Assembly: GCA_015069465.1 (NCBI GenBank)
Contig: SVIO01000007.1
Span: 28,832-92,831, forward strand
Source: Clostridiales bacterium
GTDB taxonomy: Bacteria; Bacillota; Clostridia; Christensenellales; Borkfalkiaceae
Direction: 5' to 3'
DNA length: 64,000 nt
The position numbers were made by a program, and so were the translations under genes. The notes under the pieces are model-generated. The model was not told where the DNA came from. It saw nothing but the letters and a program-made list of their open reading frames with translations, and ran no database searches. How positions within the stretch are numbered: position 1 is the stretch's first letter; the number at the start of each line of letters is the position of its first letter. Shown here one piece after another: positions 27,742 through 34,866 of the stretch.

Positions 27742-28659
27742 TTATTCTTTTTCAACTGCCTTTGCTTTTTTGTCTTTACCTTTAATCGCTGTCCAAATTA
27801 GTGGCGAAATAAAGTATGCACAAGCAACTGCTGCTATTCCTGCAATTAGAAGTTGACCACCAATTATTAACATGTATCTCATAAAGAAGGCTGATACAGC
27901 CACGCTTGCTATCACAATAGCAACTAAAATGTAAAGATATTTTTTGCTTTCAGTTTTTGCAACCTTTTCTGCAATTTCATTAACTGAAAACTTATTTGAT
28001 GTTGTGTTTTTGAGTTCTTCTCTATATCTACCAACAGTTGAAACAGCAAGTAATAAGCCAAGTATACCAGCAAACATTGCTGAAATTTCAAAATATGGAA
28101 GGGCTGGAATTCGTGTTAGTGCTATCATAGCAATAAACATTACAACCGATGCTATTGATGAACAAATAACAGCCACTGCGCTTGCAAGTTTGTTCATTAT
28201 TAACATATATACAAAAATTGTAACAACTGCTATGCCATATGCAAGCAAAATCTTAAGTGGTTGAACAAGACTGCCTTGTGTTGCATATTTGCTAACTACA
28301 GTTACTTCATTTGTGCCCATTTGTGTGTTCAAACTTAATACTGCATCAAGCACAGATTTGAGTTCTTGCACTTTTGATGTTTGGTCGGTTGTGAATTTAT
28401 AAACAAGACTCATGCCATCTTCTTGGCTTTGGAAAGATGCATAAATAATACCATTTTCTTCAAAGTATTTGTCTGCTGTTTCTTTCATTTCTTGTTTTAA
28501 CGAATCATCGTCGATAGCAATGCTAACGTTAATTTCATAACTATCGCTATAATCGATAGGTTTATTTAATCCAAAAATTCCAAGCAGTGTCATGCCGACA
28601 ACTAATATTACTAAAGAGGAGATTACAAAATATTTCATTTTATTCATTACGCTATTCAT
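27742..28659 (-). CDS. secF: Protein translocase subunit SecF (divergent)
   Basis: A 305-residue membrane protein with an N-terminal helix, an extracytoplasmic domain (about 35-120) and about five further helices, the half-size SecF layout. It is strongly diverged. The segment equivalent to the conserved D-TVV-FDRIRE motif reads FAGILGLLLAVSTVGRYREE, keeping the basic end but not the membrane Asp. Context (secD 2 nt upstream, recJ and relA downstream) is the classical clostridial locus and supports the assignment. Start ATG after GGAGGTG, formed by the end of secD. Confidence 0.83.
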   Translation of the reverse strand: MNSVMNKMKYFVISSLVILVVGMTLLGIFGLNKPIDYSDSYEINVSIAIDDDSLKQEMKETADKYFEENGIIYASFQSQEDGMSLVYKFTTDQTSKVQELKSVLDAVLSLNTQMGTNEVTVVSKYATQGSLVQPLKILLAYGIAVVTIFVYMLIMNKLASAVAVICSSIASVVMFIAMIALTRIPALPYFEISAMFAGILGLLLAVSTVGRYREELKNTTSNKFSVNEIAEKVAKTESKKYLYILVAIVIASVAVSAFFMRYMLIIGGQLLIAGIAAVACAYFISPLIWTAIKGKDKKAKAVEKE

Positions 28660-28661
28660 AA

Positions 28662-30026
28662 TTACACCTCCTCGCTAACAATTTCTTCTTTTTTTATGCT
28701 AAAGAATTTTTCTTTATTACTAACAAGTGGCATAATCAAAGCATTGAACATTCTTGTGAATACTAGGCTTGCAATAAGTGATACTACCACGCCTATGCCA
28801 AATGTAATTGCAAAACTCTTTACTAATCCACTTGCAAAAATGAAAAGTAATAAACTTACTATACCAACTACCACGTGCATGTTAATTGTTGGTAAAAGTG
28901 CTTCCTTAAATCCTTTACTAATTGATGCCTTAACTGTTTTTTGTGTGTTTTCAAAACTATCTTTAATCTTTTGCAAGAGTGAAAGCATAGCAAATATACA
29001 AATAACTGTTGCACCGATTATACCCATTATGCTACCCAAACTTACAACAATTCCTGGTACGCCAATGAGTAGCCATGTTTCTGCCAAGATAAAGATAAGT
29101 AAAGATAGTGCTGACATAATGCCAAGGCCTTTATAAACAACTATCATAAGTGCTAAAGCAACTACGATAAATGTTATGATTGCAACCATGCTCTTTAATG
29201 CTATATCTTCACCAAAAGCAGATGTGATTGTTATGCCTTTGCCATTGTTTGCGATATCATATCTATAATCAATGCCACCATACTTAAAGAGCATTGCCAT
29301 TCGCTTTGCTTCTTGTTCTGAGCCTGACTGTATACCTATTTCTCTATTATCACCATCAAATACTGATGTGTCAAATGGGTTTTGTTCCGTTGAGTTAAAT
29401 AGTGGAATTTCTTGACCGTTTTCATATAACCCACAAGTTACCTTAAGGAAATATACCGAACCATCGATTATATCAAGAAGTTCTTTTTTGCCTTGCTCTG
29501 TAAACTTTATTGTTAGTGCATAAGCACCATCGCCTGTTGCACCATAGAATGATGCATCTTCTATAACATCAACGCCTTCAAGAATTTGAGTTGTTGGGTT
29601 TGCTTCAGTGCCACCATAAAATTTAAGTTCACCATAAGTCGCAACAGCAAGCATGTCTCTATCTATATTCAAATCACCTTCGCTACCTTTGACTTCTACC
29701 CTAATTTCATAGTCTTGAACATCTTTATCGGTGTTTTTAACAGCCTTAACCATATATGCTGTGTAACCTAAAACTTCAAGTCTTTGACCAATTTCCTTTG
29801 CAACTTCTTTTGTTTGTTCTTCGCTTACTTGTTGGTCTTCATCACTTTGGTTTAAGGTTAAGTTGTAATAAACACCACCAGTCATGTCGTAATCTAACTC
29901 TATTGCACCAACTGCTGAGTTATAATCTTTTACGCCCATTTCAAAACGCAAAAAGGTCATAGTTAACACTATAGCCAAAATCACGCTTATTATGGTCAAT
30001 AAAGTAATCGACTTTTTCTTGCTCAT
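28662..30026 (-). CDS. secD: Protein translocase subunit SecD (divergent)
   Basis: A 454-residue membrane protein: one N-terminal helix, a P1-like periplasmic domain (about 35-260) and five C-terminal helices. Residues 41-55 (ELDYDMTGGVYYNL) correspond to the family GLDLxGG motif but are altered. The TM4 signature normally containing the Asp-Ala-Asn triad reads SLGSIMGIIGATVICIFAML, with no Asp. It partners SecYEG with SecF. The GTG four codons upstream lies inside the GTGGAGG SD, so the ATG at 30026 is chosen. Strong own promoter. Confidence 0.84.
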   Translation of the reverse strand: MSKKKSITLLTIISVILAIVLTMTFLRFEMGVKDYNSAVGAIELDYDMTGGVYYNLTLNQSDEDQQVSEEQTKEVAKEIGQRLEVLGYTAYMVKAVKNTDKDVQDYEIRVEVKGSEGDLNIDRDMLAVATYGELKFYGGTEANPTTQILEGVDVIEDASFYGATGDGAYALTIKFTEQGKKELLDIIDGSVYFLKVTCGLYENGQEIPLFNSTEQNPFDTSVFDGDNREIGIQSGSEQEAKRMAMLFKYGGIDYRYDIANNGKGITITSAFGEDIALKSMVAIITFIVVALALMIVVYKGLGIMSALSLLIFILAETWLLIGVPGIVVSLGSIMGIIGATVICIFAMLSLLQKIKDSFENTQKTVKASISKGFKEALLPTINMHVVVGIVSLLLFIFASGLVKSFAITFGIGVVVSLIASLVFTRMFNALIMPLVSNKEKFFSIKKEEIVSEEV

Positions 30027-30096
30027 TTTTGCCTCCACTTTATAACTGATTATATTGCTTTCAATTCAAATATAACAATTTTTGTCCTATTCTAAA

Positions 30097-30125
30097 ATTA
30101 TACAGCATTACAGCCTTTAGGTCAA
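30097..30125 (-). promoter_or_regulatory. Promoter of secD-secF operon
   Basis: Minus strand TTGACC (30120-30125), 17-nt spacer, perfect TATAAT (30097-30102). No other long transcript upstream; it may drive secDF and the recJ-relA genes. Confidence 0.88.
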
Positions 30126-30222
30126 CAAAATAACCGAATTTTATAGAAAATTCTTGATAAACTTGCTCGTTTTTTTGCTATTTTTTGCCTTCAGTTATTT
30201 TTTTATTAACTTTAATAAAAGT

Positions 30223-30251
30223 TAAGGAACGATTTTTTGTATCGTTCCTTA
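30223..30251 (-). terminator. Terminator after the DUF1858 gene
   Basis: An 11-bp perfect stem TAAGGAACGAT / ATCGTTCCTTA with a 7-nt loop begins 23 nt after the DUF1858 stop. The minus-strand tail AACTTTTATT is only partly T-rich. Confidence 0.7.
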
Positions 30252-30273
30252 TTTGACCCTTTCTTTTTGTGAC

Positions 30274-30468
30274 TTAAAAGTTGTTTAATTCTTCAAGCAT
30301 TTTTTCTAGGTCTGCACCGTGAACTTCTGCTGCTTCACCAACTGTTTCGCCGTGTGCAAGTGCGCAACCTAAACAGTGCATGCCATAAGACATCAATATG
30401 TCACCAGCATTTGGGTTAATTTGAATAGCTTCAAAAATTGTTGTGTTTTCTGTAATTTTCTTTTCCAT
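30274..30468 (-). CDS. DUF1858 domain protein
   Basis: A 64-residue protein made only of a DUF1858/ScdA-N-like domain. The core ILMSYGMHCLGCALAHGETV carries C32 and C35 and is typical of small disulfide or metal-binding modules found alone or fused to hybrid-cluster and di-iron repair proteins in anaerobes. Start ATG follows an AGGAG SD. It is monocistronic with its own consensus promoter and terminator. Its exact role is not known; redox sensing or iron-sulfur related function is inference. Confidence 0.9.
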   Translation of the reverse strand: MEKKITENTTIFEAIQINPNAGDILMSYGMHCLGCALAHGETVGEAAEVHGADLEKMLEELNNF

Positions 30469-30540
30469 CTTTTTATCTCCTATACCTTTAAGTATTGCCC
30501 TTTACATGCTTTTTAAACATTTGGCATTTTTTACCCTTTT

Positions 30541-30569
30541 ATTATATATTTTTTTTACTATTAAGTCAA
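30541..30569 (-). promoter_or_regulatory. Promoter of the DUF1858 gene
   Basis: Minus strand TTGACT (30564-30569), 17-nt spacer, perfect TATAAT (30541-30546). Gives a leader of about 65 nt. Confidence 0.85.
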
Positions 30570-30610
30570 GGCTATTTGATGTTTTAGTAAAAAATGTAAA
30601 ATAAAATGTA

Positions 30611-30861
30611 TTCTCTAACTTGTTTAGGTGATGAGCAGCATCTACGCTTGGCTACGATGGCAAAGCCGAACCAAATTCGTTCTCGCTTTCGTCAATCCAA
30701 AGGAAAAGGGGCATAATTATAGAATTTAATATGTTCTCTAGCCTATGCAGTTGATGAGAAGCATCTCCGTTTCACTACGATGGCAAAGCCGAACCAAGTC
30801 CGTTCTCGCTACATCTTTCCAAAGGAAAGGGGGACACCAAAAGTGTCCCCCTTTCCTTTGG
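30611..30861. repeat. Degenerate tandem repeat of about 120 bp abutting tRNA-Gly
   Basis: Two obvious imperfect copies start at TTCTCTA (30611 and 30734) and share GTGATGAG or TTGATGAG, GCATCT, CTACGATGGCAAAGCCGAAC, CGTTCTCGCT and CCAAAGGAAA. Anchor positions are 30626 and 30749. A third partial unit begins with GGTGATGAGAA at 30865, which is the 3' end of the tRNA-Gly gene. No protein is credibly encoded here. This region, together with the DUF1858 leader, fills the 390-nt gap between that gene and the tRNA. Confidence 0.75.
30819..30861. repeat. Perfect 19-bp inverted repeat overlapping the tRNA CCA end
   Basis: CCAAAGGAAAGGGGGACAC at 30819-30837 is exactly complementary to 30843-30861, with a 5-nt CAAAA loop. 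Its right arm includes the tRNA-encoded CCA. There is no U tract after it on either strand, so a simple intrinsic terminator is unlikely. Confidence 0.9.
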
Positions 30862-30932
30862 AGCAGGTGATGAGAATCGAACTCACAACCACAGCTTGGG
30901 AAGCTGTTGTTTTGCCACTAAACTACACCTGC
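30859..30932 (-). tRNA. tRNA-Gly (CCC anticodon)
   Basis: The minus strand folds as a cloverleaf: acceptor GCAGGTG / CACCTGC, anticodon arm ACAGC-TTCCCAA-GCTGT (anticodon CCC) and T arm GTGAG-TTCGATT-CTCAT, with discriminator T. CCA is encoded in the genome at 30861-30859. It lies downstream of the CHR transporter genes on the same strand and has no obvious promoter of its own, so it may be transcribed by read-through and processed. Confidence 0.93.
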
Positions 30933-30936
30933 TTTT

Positions 30937-30958
30937 TTCACAAAATCTCTTTTGTGAA
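30937..30958. repeat. Hairpin between the CHR genes and tRNA-Gly
   Basis: A perfect 9-bp stem TTCACAAAA / TTTTGTGAA with a 4-nt loop immediately upstream of the tRNA 5' end. It could act as a weak terminator or a processing guide; the minus-strand tail is not T-rich. Confidence 0.5.
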
Positions 30959-30962
30959 TTAT

Positions 30963-31544
30963 TTATAATAGTCCATATAATATTAGGCCTAAAACGGCTG
31001 ATATTATAATTAGAAGTATTGGCGAAATTGCCTTTTTAGTTTTCTTTTTTGTAAATATGCTAATCCCTGCAACTATTGCAAAGATTATAACTGCTTTATA
31101 GTCTATACTTATAGTGCTGATTTGTATGTTTTCAAAGGCAAAAACCACTTGCATTATTATAGTGATTGCCGTGCCTAAAATAAGTCCAACAACAACAGGT
31201 CTTAATCCATCTATAAAGGCTTTCACCCCTGCAAATTTAAGTAGCCCTTTTATAACAGATGCCACTATCAATATAATAACAAATGATGGCATTATTACGC
31301 CGAGCGTTGCACATATTGCACCTAAAATGCCTGCCTGACTTGAGCCAACAAAGGTTGACATATTTATTGCTATAGGCCCCGGTGTGCTTTCGGATACGGC
31401 TATAAAGTTTAAAATTTGTTCAGAGTTTAGCCAGCCGTTTGATATTACTTCATCTTGGATAAGTGGTATCATTGCATAGCCACCACCAAATGACACTGCG
31501 CCGATTTTTAGAAAGGTTAGGAATAACTGTAAATAGATAAGCAT
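30963..31544 (-). CDS. CHR-family transporter, half-size subunit B
   Basis: A 193-residue membrane protein with about six hydrophobic helices. It has the CHR signatures GAVSFGGGYAMIPL near residue 15 and AVSESTPGPIAINMSTF near 50. It is one half of a short-chain chromate transporter pair; in such pairs both halves are homologous and insert with opposite topology. Its ATG overlaps the stop of the partner gene at 31544. True substrate in anaerobes is uncertain; chromate or another oxyanion is the family expectation. Confidence 0.92.
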   Translation of the reverse strand: MLIYLQLFLTFLKIGAVSFGGGYAMIPLIQDEVISNGWLNSEQILNFIAVSESTPGPIAINMSTFVGSSQAGILGAICATLGVIMPSFVIILIVASVIKGLLKFAGVKAFIDGLRPVVVGLILGTAITIIMQVVFAFENIQISTISIDYKAVIIFAIVAGISIFTKKKTKKAISPILLIIISAVLGLILYGLL

Positions 31545-32152
31545 TATTCATCCCCCTTCTTTTCATTTTTTTCTTGTTCTTTTTTTCTAAAAGAAGTTAT
31601 GAGATATGTAATTACACCGACCACCCCACCTGCCAAGATATAATAAATTGAAGAAAAACTAAGTTGTGGGAAAAACAAAGTAAACGCCACTATGCCTAAA
31701 ATGGTAAGGCTAAATAAAATGATATTAAAAGCCGTTTTTTTAATCTTTTTAAGCATTTTTATGCCAGCAGAGAGTATTAAAAAACAAACGCAGGCTTGTA
31801 TGCCCTTAAAAGCATAATTTACTGCTTGGATTTTAATAAACGCATCATAAAAAAGGGATATTAAAAAGATTATGATAAAAGATGGCATTGCAACGCCGAG
31901 CGTTGCAAAAACCGAGCCTATTACCCCACACCTTTTATATCCAATATATGTTGAACTGTTGATTGCGATAGGCCCTGGAGTGCTTTCTGCAATGGCAATT
32001 AGGTCGATAAACTCATCATGCTCAAGCCATTTTTTACGCTCGACAAGTTCACGCTCTAATATTGCTATCATTGCGTAGCCACCACCAAAGGTAAATAGAC
32101 CTATCTTAAACATTGTCCAAAATAATAGTAATGCCGTTTTTAACTTTTTCAT
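31544..32152 (-). CDS. CHR-family transporter, half-size subunit A
   Basis: A 202-residue partner of the preceding gene, with GLFTFGGGYAMIAILERELV near residue 18 and AIAESTPGPIAINSSTY near 50, about six helices and a charged lysine-rich tail. The start is unusual: the promoter -10 box ends only 10 nt before the ATG and there is no SD, so the mRNA would be leaderless or nearly so. It is first in the two-gene operon, with tRNA-Gly downstream. Confidence 0.92.
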   Translation of the reverse strand: MKKLKTALLLFWTMFKIGLFTFGGGYAMIAILERELVERKKWLEHDEFIDLIAIAESTPGPIAINSSTYIGYKRCGVIGSVFATLGVAMPSFIIIFLISLFYDAFIKIQAVNYAFKGIQACVCFLILSAGIKMLKKIKKTAFNIILFSLTILGIVAFTLFFPQLSFSSIYYILAGGVVGVITYLITSFRKKEQEKNEKKGDE

Positions 32153-32162
32153 ATCAAAACTT

Positions 32163-32191
32163 ATTATAAATAATTACTTGGTTTTTTGCAA
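32163..32191 (-). promoter_or_regulatory. Promoter of the CHR transporter pair
   Basis: Minus strand TTGCAA (32186-32191), 17-nt spacer, perfect TATAAT (32163-32168). The usual start point would fall only about 4 nt before the ATG at 32152. Confidence 0.8.
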
Positions 32192-32272
32192 GTGTTTTTA
32201 TATCTTGTTTTATTTATACTAAAATTTTGTCAAGATTATATGACACTTTTTTAAAAACTTTTTCATTTTGTG

Positions 32273-32306
32273 CAAAAAAAATCTCCACCAAAAATTGGTG
32301 GAGATT
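32273..32306 (-). terminator. Terminator of the SIS-TIM-YjbQ operon
   Basis: An 11-12 bp stem AATCTCCACCA / TGGTGGAGATT with a short loop, followed by eight T on the minus strand; a textbook intrinsic terminator 20 nt after the yjbQ-like stop. Confidence 0.93.
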
Positions 32307-32325
32307 CTTGATTTTTAATTAACTA

Positions 32326-32949
32326 TTATCTTTTCCAGTTTAAGTCGTAATGAACGTCGTAAGCCTTTTCTTCATCTGTATATTTACGAACTGTTGTGTC
32401 AACAACCTTGCCGTCGTTATACTTTCTGTCGTTGATAGATTCTGTTGTACCCATAACTGTTACGTTAAGTTGACGATGTCTTGCACGAACTTGGTCCCAG
32501 TCAATGAAATATACGTGAGCGAATTCACCACCATCTAAAACGCCGTCTTTAATAGTCATTGTTTCGCTTCTGCCAAAGAATACTGAACGAAGGTGCCCGT
32601 CTGTGTTAAGACTTGTGTGGTCGCCTGGTTCGTTTACGTAACGGCCGAATTGTGAGTGGATTGGACCTGGGTGCATATATTCGTTTGTTTCTGAATAGTC
32701 AGGAACGATTTTTTGCATGATTTTTAAAAGGTCGTGTTGTAAATACTCTAAATCATAAAGGTCGATATCGTGTGAGCATTCTTGAACCATAACTGAACAA
32801 GTTGTGTGGTGTGATGCGATTGCAACTGTACCATTTTTAATGCCTGATTCCTTAACGATAGCAAGAATATCACTTGTTACATCGTGGAAAGTTGGTCTCC
32901 AACCCTTTGATTGAAGTTCGATTTCTTTTTGAAATACTTTGAATTCCAT
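32326..32949 (-). CDS. YjbQ/UPF0047 family protein
   Basis: A 207-residue protein of the UPF0047 family, whose members have a beta-barrel fold and weak thiamine-phosphate synthase activity in E. coli. Motifs: ASHHTTCSVMVQEC near 45-58, HPGPIHSQFGRY near 93-104, GHLRSVFFGRSETMTI near 118 and VYFIDWDQVRARHRQLNVTV near 145. It is longer than the usual 130-140 residues, mainly through an insertion around 60-110 and a C-terminal tail. It is last in a three-gene operon with SIS and TIM-like sugar-phosphate isomerases, suggesting a role in sugar-phosphate metabolism rather than thiamine synthesis. Confidence 0.88.
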   Translation of the reverse strand: MEFKVFQKEIELQSKGWRPTFHDVTSDILAIVKESGIKNGTVAIASHHTTCSVMVQECSHDIDLYDLEYLQHDLLKIMQKIVPDYSETNEYMHPGPIHSQFGRYVNEPGDHTSLNTDGHLRSVFFGRSETMTIKDGVLDGGEFAHVYFIDWDQVRARHRQLNVTVMGTTESINDRKYNDGKVVDTTVRKYTDEEKAYDVHYDLNWKR

Positions 32950-32986
32950 AATTTTTCTCCTTAAATTTGTTTATATTTTTATAAAA

Positions 32987-33688
32987 TTATTTTCTTGTTT
33001 CGTCATAAGCACGGCGAACTGCTGCAATCATTTCTTCTGCGAGTGCAAGTGGGTTTTCTGCCTTTGCAATTGCTGATGAACAGCCTGATGCTGATGCGCC
33101 TGCCTTAATAATGTTATAGCAATCTTCACCCTTAGAGATACCTGCTGATGGGAAAGGTTTGATGTCTGGGTTGATTTCTCTAATAACCCTAATAACTTCA
33201 TCAACGTATTCTTTATCTGCTGGCTTTCCTGTGCCGATAAGTTCAGATGGCTCTGCAACCAAAATGTTTGGTCCGAGTTTTGCAATGGCTTTAACTTCTT
33301 CTATTGAGTCTGCACATACCATTGTTGCAAGTCCTAGTTCATCTGCCCTTTTGATTGCCTTTTCGATTTCTTCTAATGTAAGTTTTCTTTCTGCGTGGTT
33401 AAGCATAACGCCAACAGCCCCTGCCGCTTTAACTGCTTCTGGAAGTGTTCTGCCCATACCCCTGCCCACAGGGATACTATCCATGTGTTGTGAATATACG
33501 TGAACTCTTTTAACGTTTTTCGCAACGTTATAGATTTCTGTGTCTGGAATATCCAAAACAACGTCAACATCATATTTTTCTGCAAGTTTATCTAAACCTT
33601 TTGCCATTTCAACTAAAGTTTCGCCATACATATAGCATTTTGGGCCATATTCAAAAAATGGTTCGCTAATTTTATAATCTTTTACCAT
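32987..33688 (-). CDS. Triose-phosphate isomerase-like protein (archaeal short type)
   Basis: A 233-residue TIM-barrel protein resembling the short archaeal TpiA. Likely catalytic residues in order: K17 (YGPKCYMYG), H98 (MLNHAERK) and E146 (LVAEPSELIGTGK), followed by the phosphate-binding SAGISKGED and SSAIAKAEN loops. A normal bacterial TPI would be about 250 residues with different motifs, so this is probably a second isomerase for another small sugar phosphate. It lies between a SIS isomerase gene and a yjbQ-like gene on one transcript. Confidence 0.85.
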   Translation of the reverse strand: MVKDYKISEPFFEYGPKCYMYGETLVEMAKGLDKLAEKYDVDVVLDIPDTEIYNVAKNVKRVHVYSQHMDSIPVGRGMGRTLPEAVKAAGAVGVMLNHAERKLTLEEIEKAIKRADELGLATMVCADSIEEVKAIAKLGPNILVAEPSELIGTGKPADKEYVDEVIRVIREINPDIKPFPSAGISKGEDCYNIIKAGASASGCSSAIAKAENPLALAEEMIAAVRRAYDETRK

Positions 33689-33732
33689 GATTTTTCTCCG
33701 TTATATTTTTTATTTTAATCCATTTCGCTCTT

Positions 33733-34338
33733 TTAGAAAAGTGCTTTTTCGTTTAGTCTTTCGCCAACAGCGCCACCTGGGTGAGTTACTGCAAACTGCT
33801 CGATTTGGAAGTTTGTCTCTTCTAAAATTGCAGTTTGGATTGCATGTGAAATCATGCAAAGTGAAGTTGTTGATGTTGTGCCTTGTGCGTTATACCTATC
33901 GCACTCTTTATTTACATATTGTTTAATAACTACATCTGCACCGAGAGCGAGTGGTGAATCTAGGTTTTCTGTAATAGAAATAACCTTAACGCCTTTCTTC
34001 TTACAAATATCAAGAATTGGAAGAAGTTCTTTTGTTTTGCCACCACGAGATGCAAACACCATTGCATCGCCTTTCTTAAAATAGCCCGTGCCACCGTGAA
34101 CTGCTTCTGCTGGAGAAACAAACTTTGCAGGCTGGTCTATACAGCAAAGAAGGTGTGATAAGTGTTGCATGATAATGCCTGAGTGACCACAACCCGTTGT
34201 GCCAATACGCTCTGCACTGATTAAAATTTCAATAGCCTTAGCAAACTCTTCTTCATCGAGATAGTTAAGCATTTCTGTAATGCATTCTGCTTCGGTTTTA
34301 TATGCGTTTTTTACCCACTCTAAAGTTTCTTTTTTCAT
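33733..34338 (-). CDS. SIS-domain phosphosugar isomerase (KpsF/GutQ-like)
   Basis: A 201-residue single SIS domain protein. ERIGTTGCGHSGIIMQHLSH (about 43-62), AMVFASRGGKTKELLPIL and ISITENLDSPLALGADV are the phosphosugar-binding elements of arabinose 5-phosphate isomerase-like proteins. The CBS domains of true KpsF are absent. The HPGGAVGERL near the C-terminus is a family mark. First gene of the SIS-TIM-YjbQ operon, with a perfect consensus promoter and an AAGGAAA SD. Substrate unknown. Confidence 0.9.
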   Translation of the reverse strand: MKKETLEWVKNAYKTEAECITEMLNYLDEEEFAKAIEILISAERIGTTGCGHSGIIMQHLSHLLCCIDQPAKFVSPAEAVHGGTGYFKKGDAMVFASRGGKTKELLPILDICKKKGVKVISITENLDSPLALGADVVIKQYVNKECDRYNAQGTTSTTSLCMISHAIQTAILEETNFQIEQFAVTHPGGAVGERLNEKALF

Positions 34339-34370
34339 AAATATTTCCTTATTTTGTTAATGTTGCTTTT

Positions 34371-34399
34371 ATTATAAGATATACCAACCCTTTTGTCAA
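34371..34399 (-). promoter_or_regulatory. Consensus promoter of the SIS-TIM-YjbQ operon
   Basis: Minus strand TTGACA (34394-34399), 17-nt spacer, TATAAT (34371-34376): a full match to consensus. The -35 lies inside a 6-bp inverted repeat (CCTTTT / AAAAGG), which might serve a regulator. High expression is expected. Confidence 0.92.
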
Positions 34400-34436
34400 C
34401 CCCAAAAGGATAAAATGGCAAGGCAAAAACTATATT

Positions 34437-34856
34437 TTAGTCATTTGCCTTTGTTTCGCAATAAATGCAACGATATATCTTGTTTTCTTTGTCGGTAAGT
34501 TTAAAAATATGCTCAATTCCTTGCTCTACACTCGTTATACACCTTGGATTTTTACACTTGATAACATTTTTAAGCATTTCAGGAAGTTCAATCTTTCTCT
34601 TATCGCAAATTTTTCCGTCTTTGATTGTGCTGACAGTTGCTTCAGGTGTCATATAGCCTAAAACATCAACATCGATATTTATAATTTCATCGATTTTTAT
34701 AATGTCTTTTTTGCCTGTCTTTTTGCTTGGTACATTTTTTATTAAGGCAACCGTGCAATTTAATTCATCGAGCTGTAAAAAGTCGTAAATCTCTTTGCCT
34801 TTGCCTGCTTTTATGTGGTCTATTACTATTCCATTTTTGATAGGGTCTATAATCAT
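34437..34856 (-). CDS. pyrI: Aspartate carbamoyltransferase regulatory subunit
   Basis: A 139-residue subunit with the N-terminal nucleotide-binding domain (KNGIVIDHIKAGKGKEIYDFL) and C-terminal zinc domain. The zinc ligands are C101, C106, C130 and C133. It joins PyrB in the allosteric dodecamer that is inhibited by CTP in enteric bacteria. Last gene of the pyr operon, 10 nt after pyrB. Presence of pyrI beside leader control implies both enzyme-level and transcript-level feedback. Confidence 0.96.
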   Translation of the reverse strand: MIIDPIKNGIVIDHIKAGKGKEIYDFLQLDELNCTVALIKNVPSKKTGKKDIIKIDEIINIDVDVLGYMTPEATVSTIKDGKICDKRKIELPEMLKNVIKCKNPRCITSVEQGIEHIFKLTDKENKIYRCIYCETKAND

Positions 34857-34866
34857 AATCTATCTC

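Noticed and set aside
30780..30968. Plus-strand 62-codon frame across tRNA-Gly
   Set aside because: It translates the repeat, hairpin and antisense tRNA; such frames with MRIELTTTAWEAVVLPLNYTC are known tRNA artefacts.
34388..34420. Hairpin CCTTTT/AAAAGG as the pyr operon terminator
   Set aside because: Only 6 bp, no U tract and it overlaps the next operon's -35 box.
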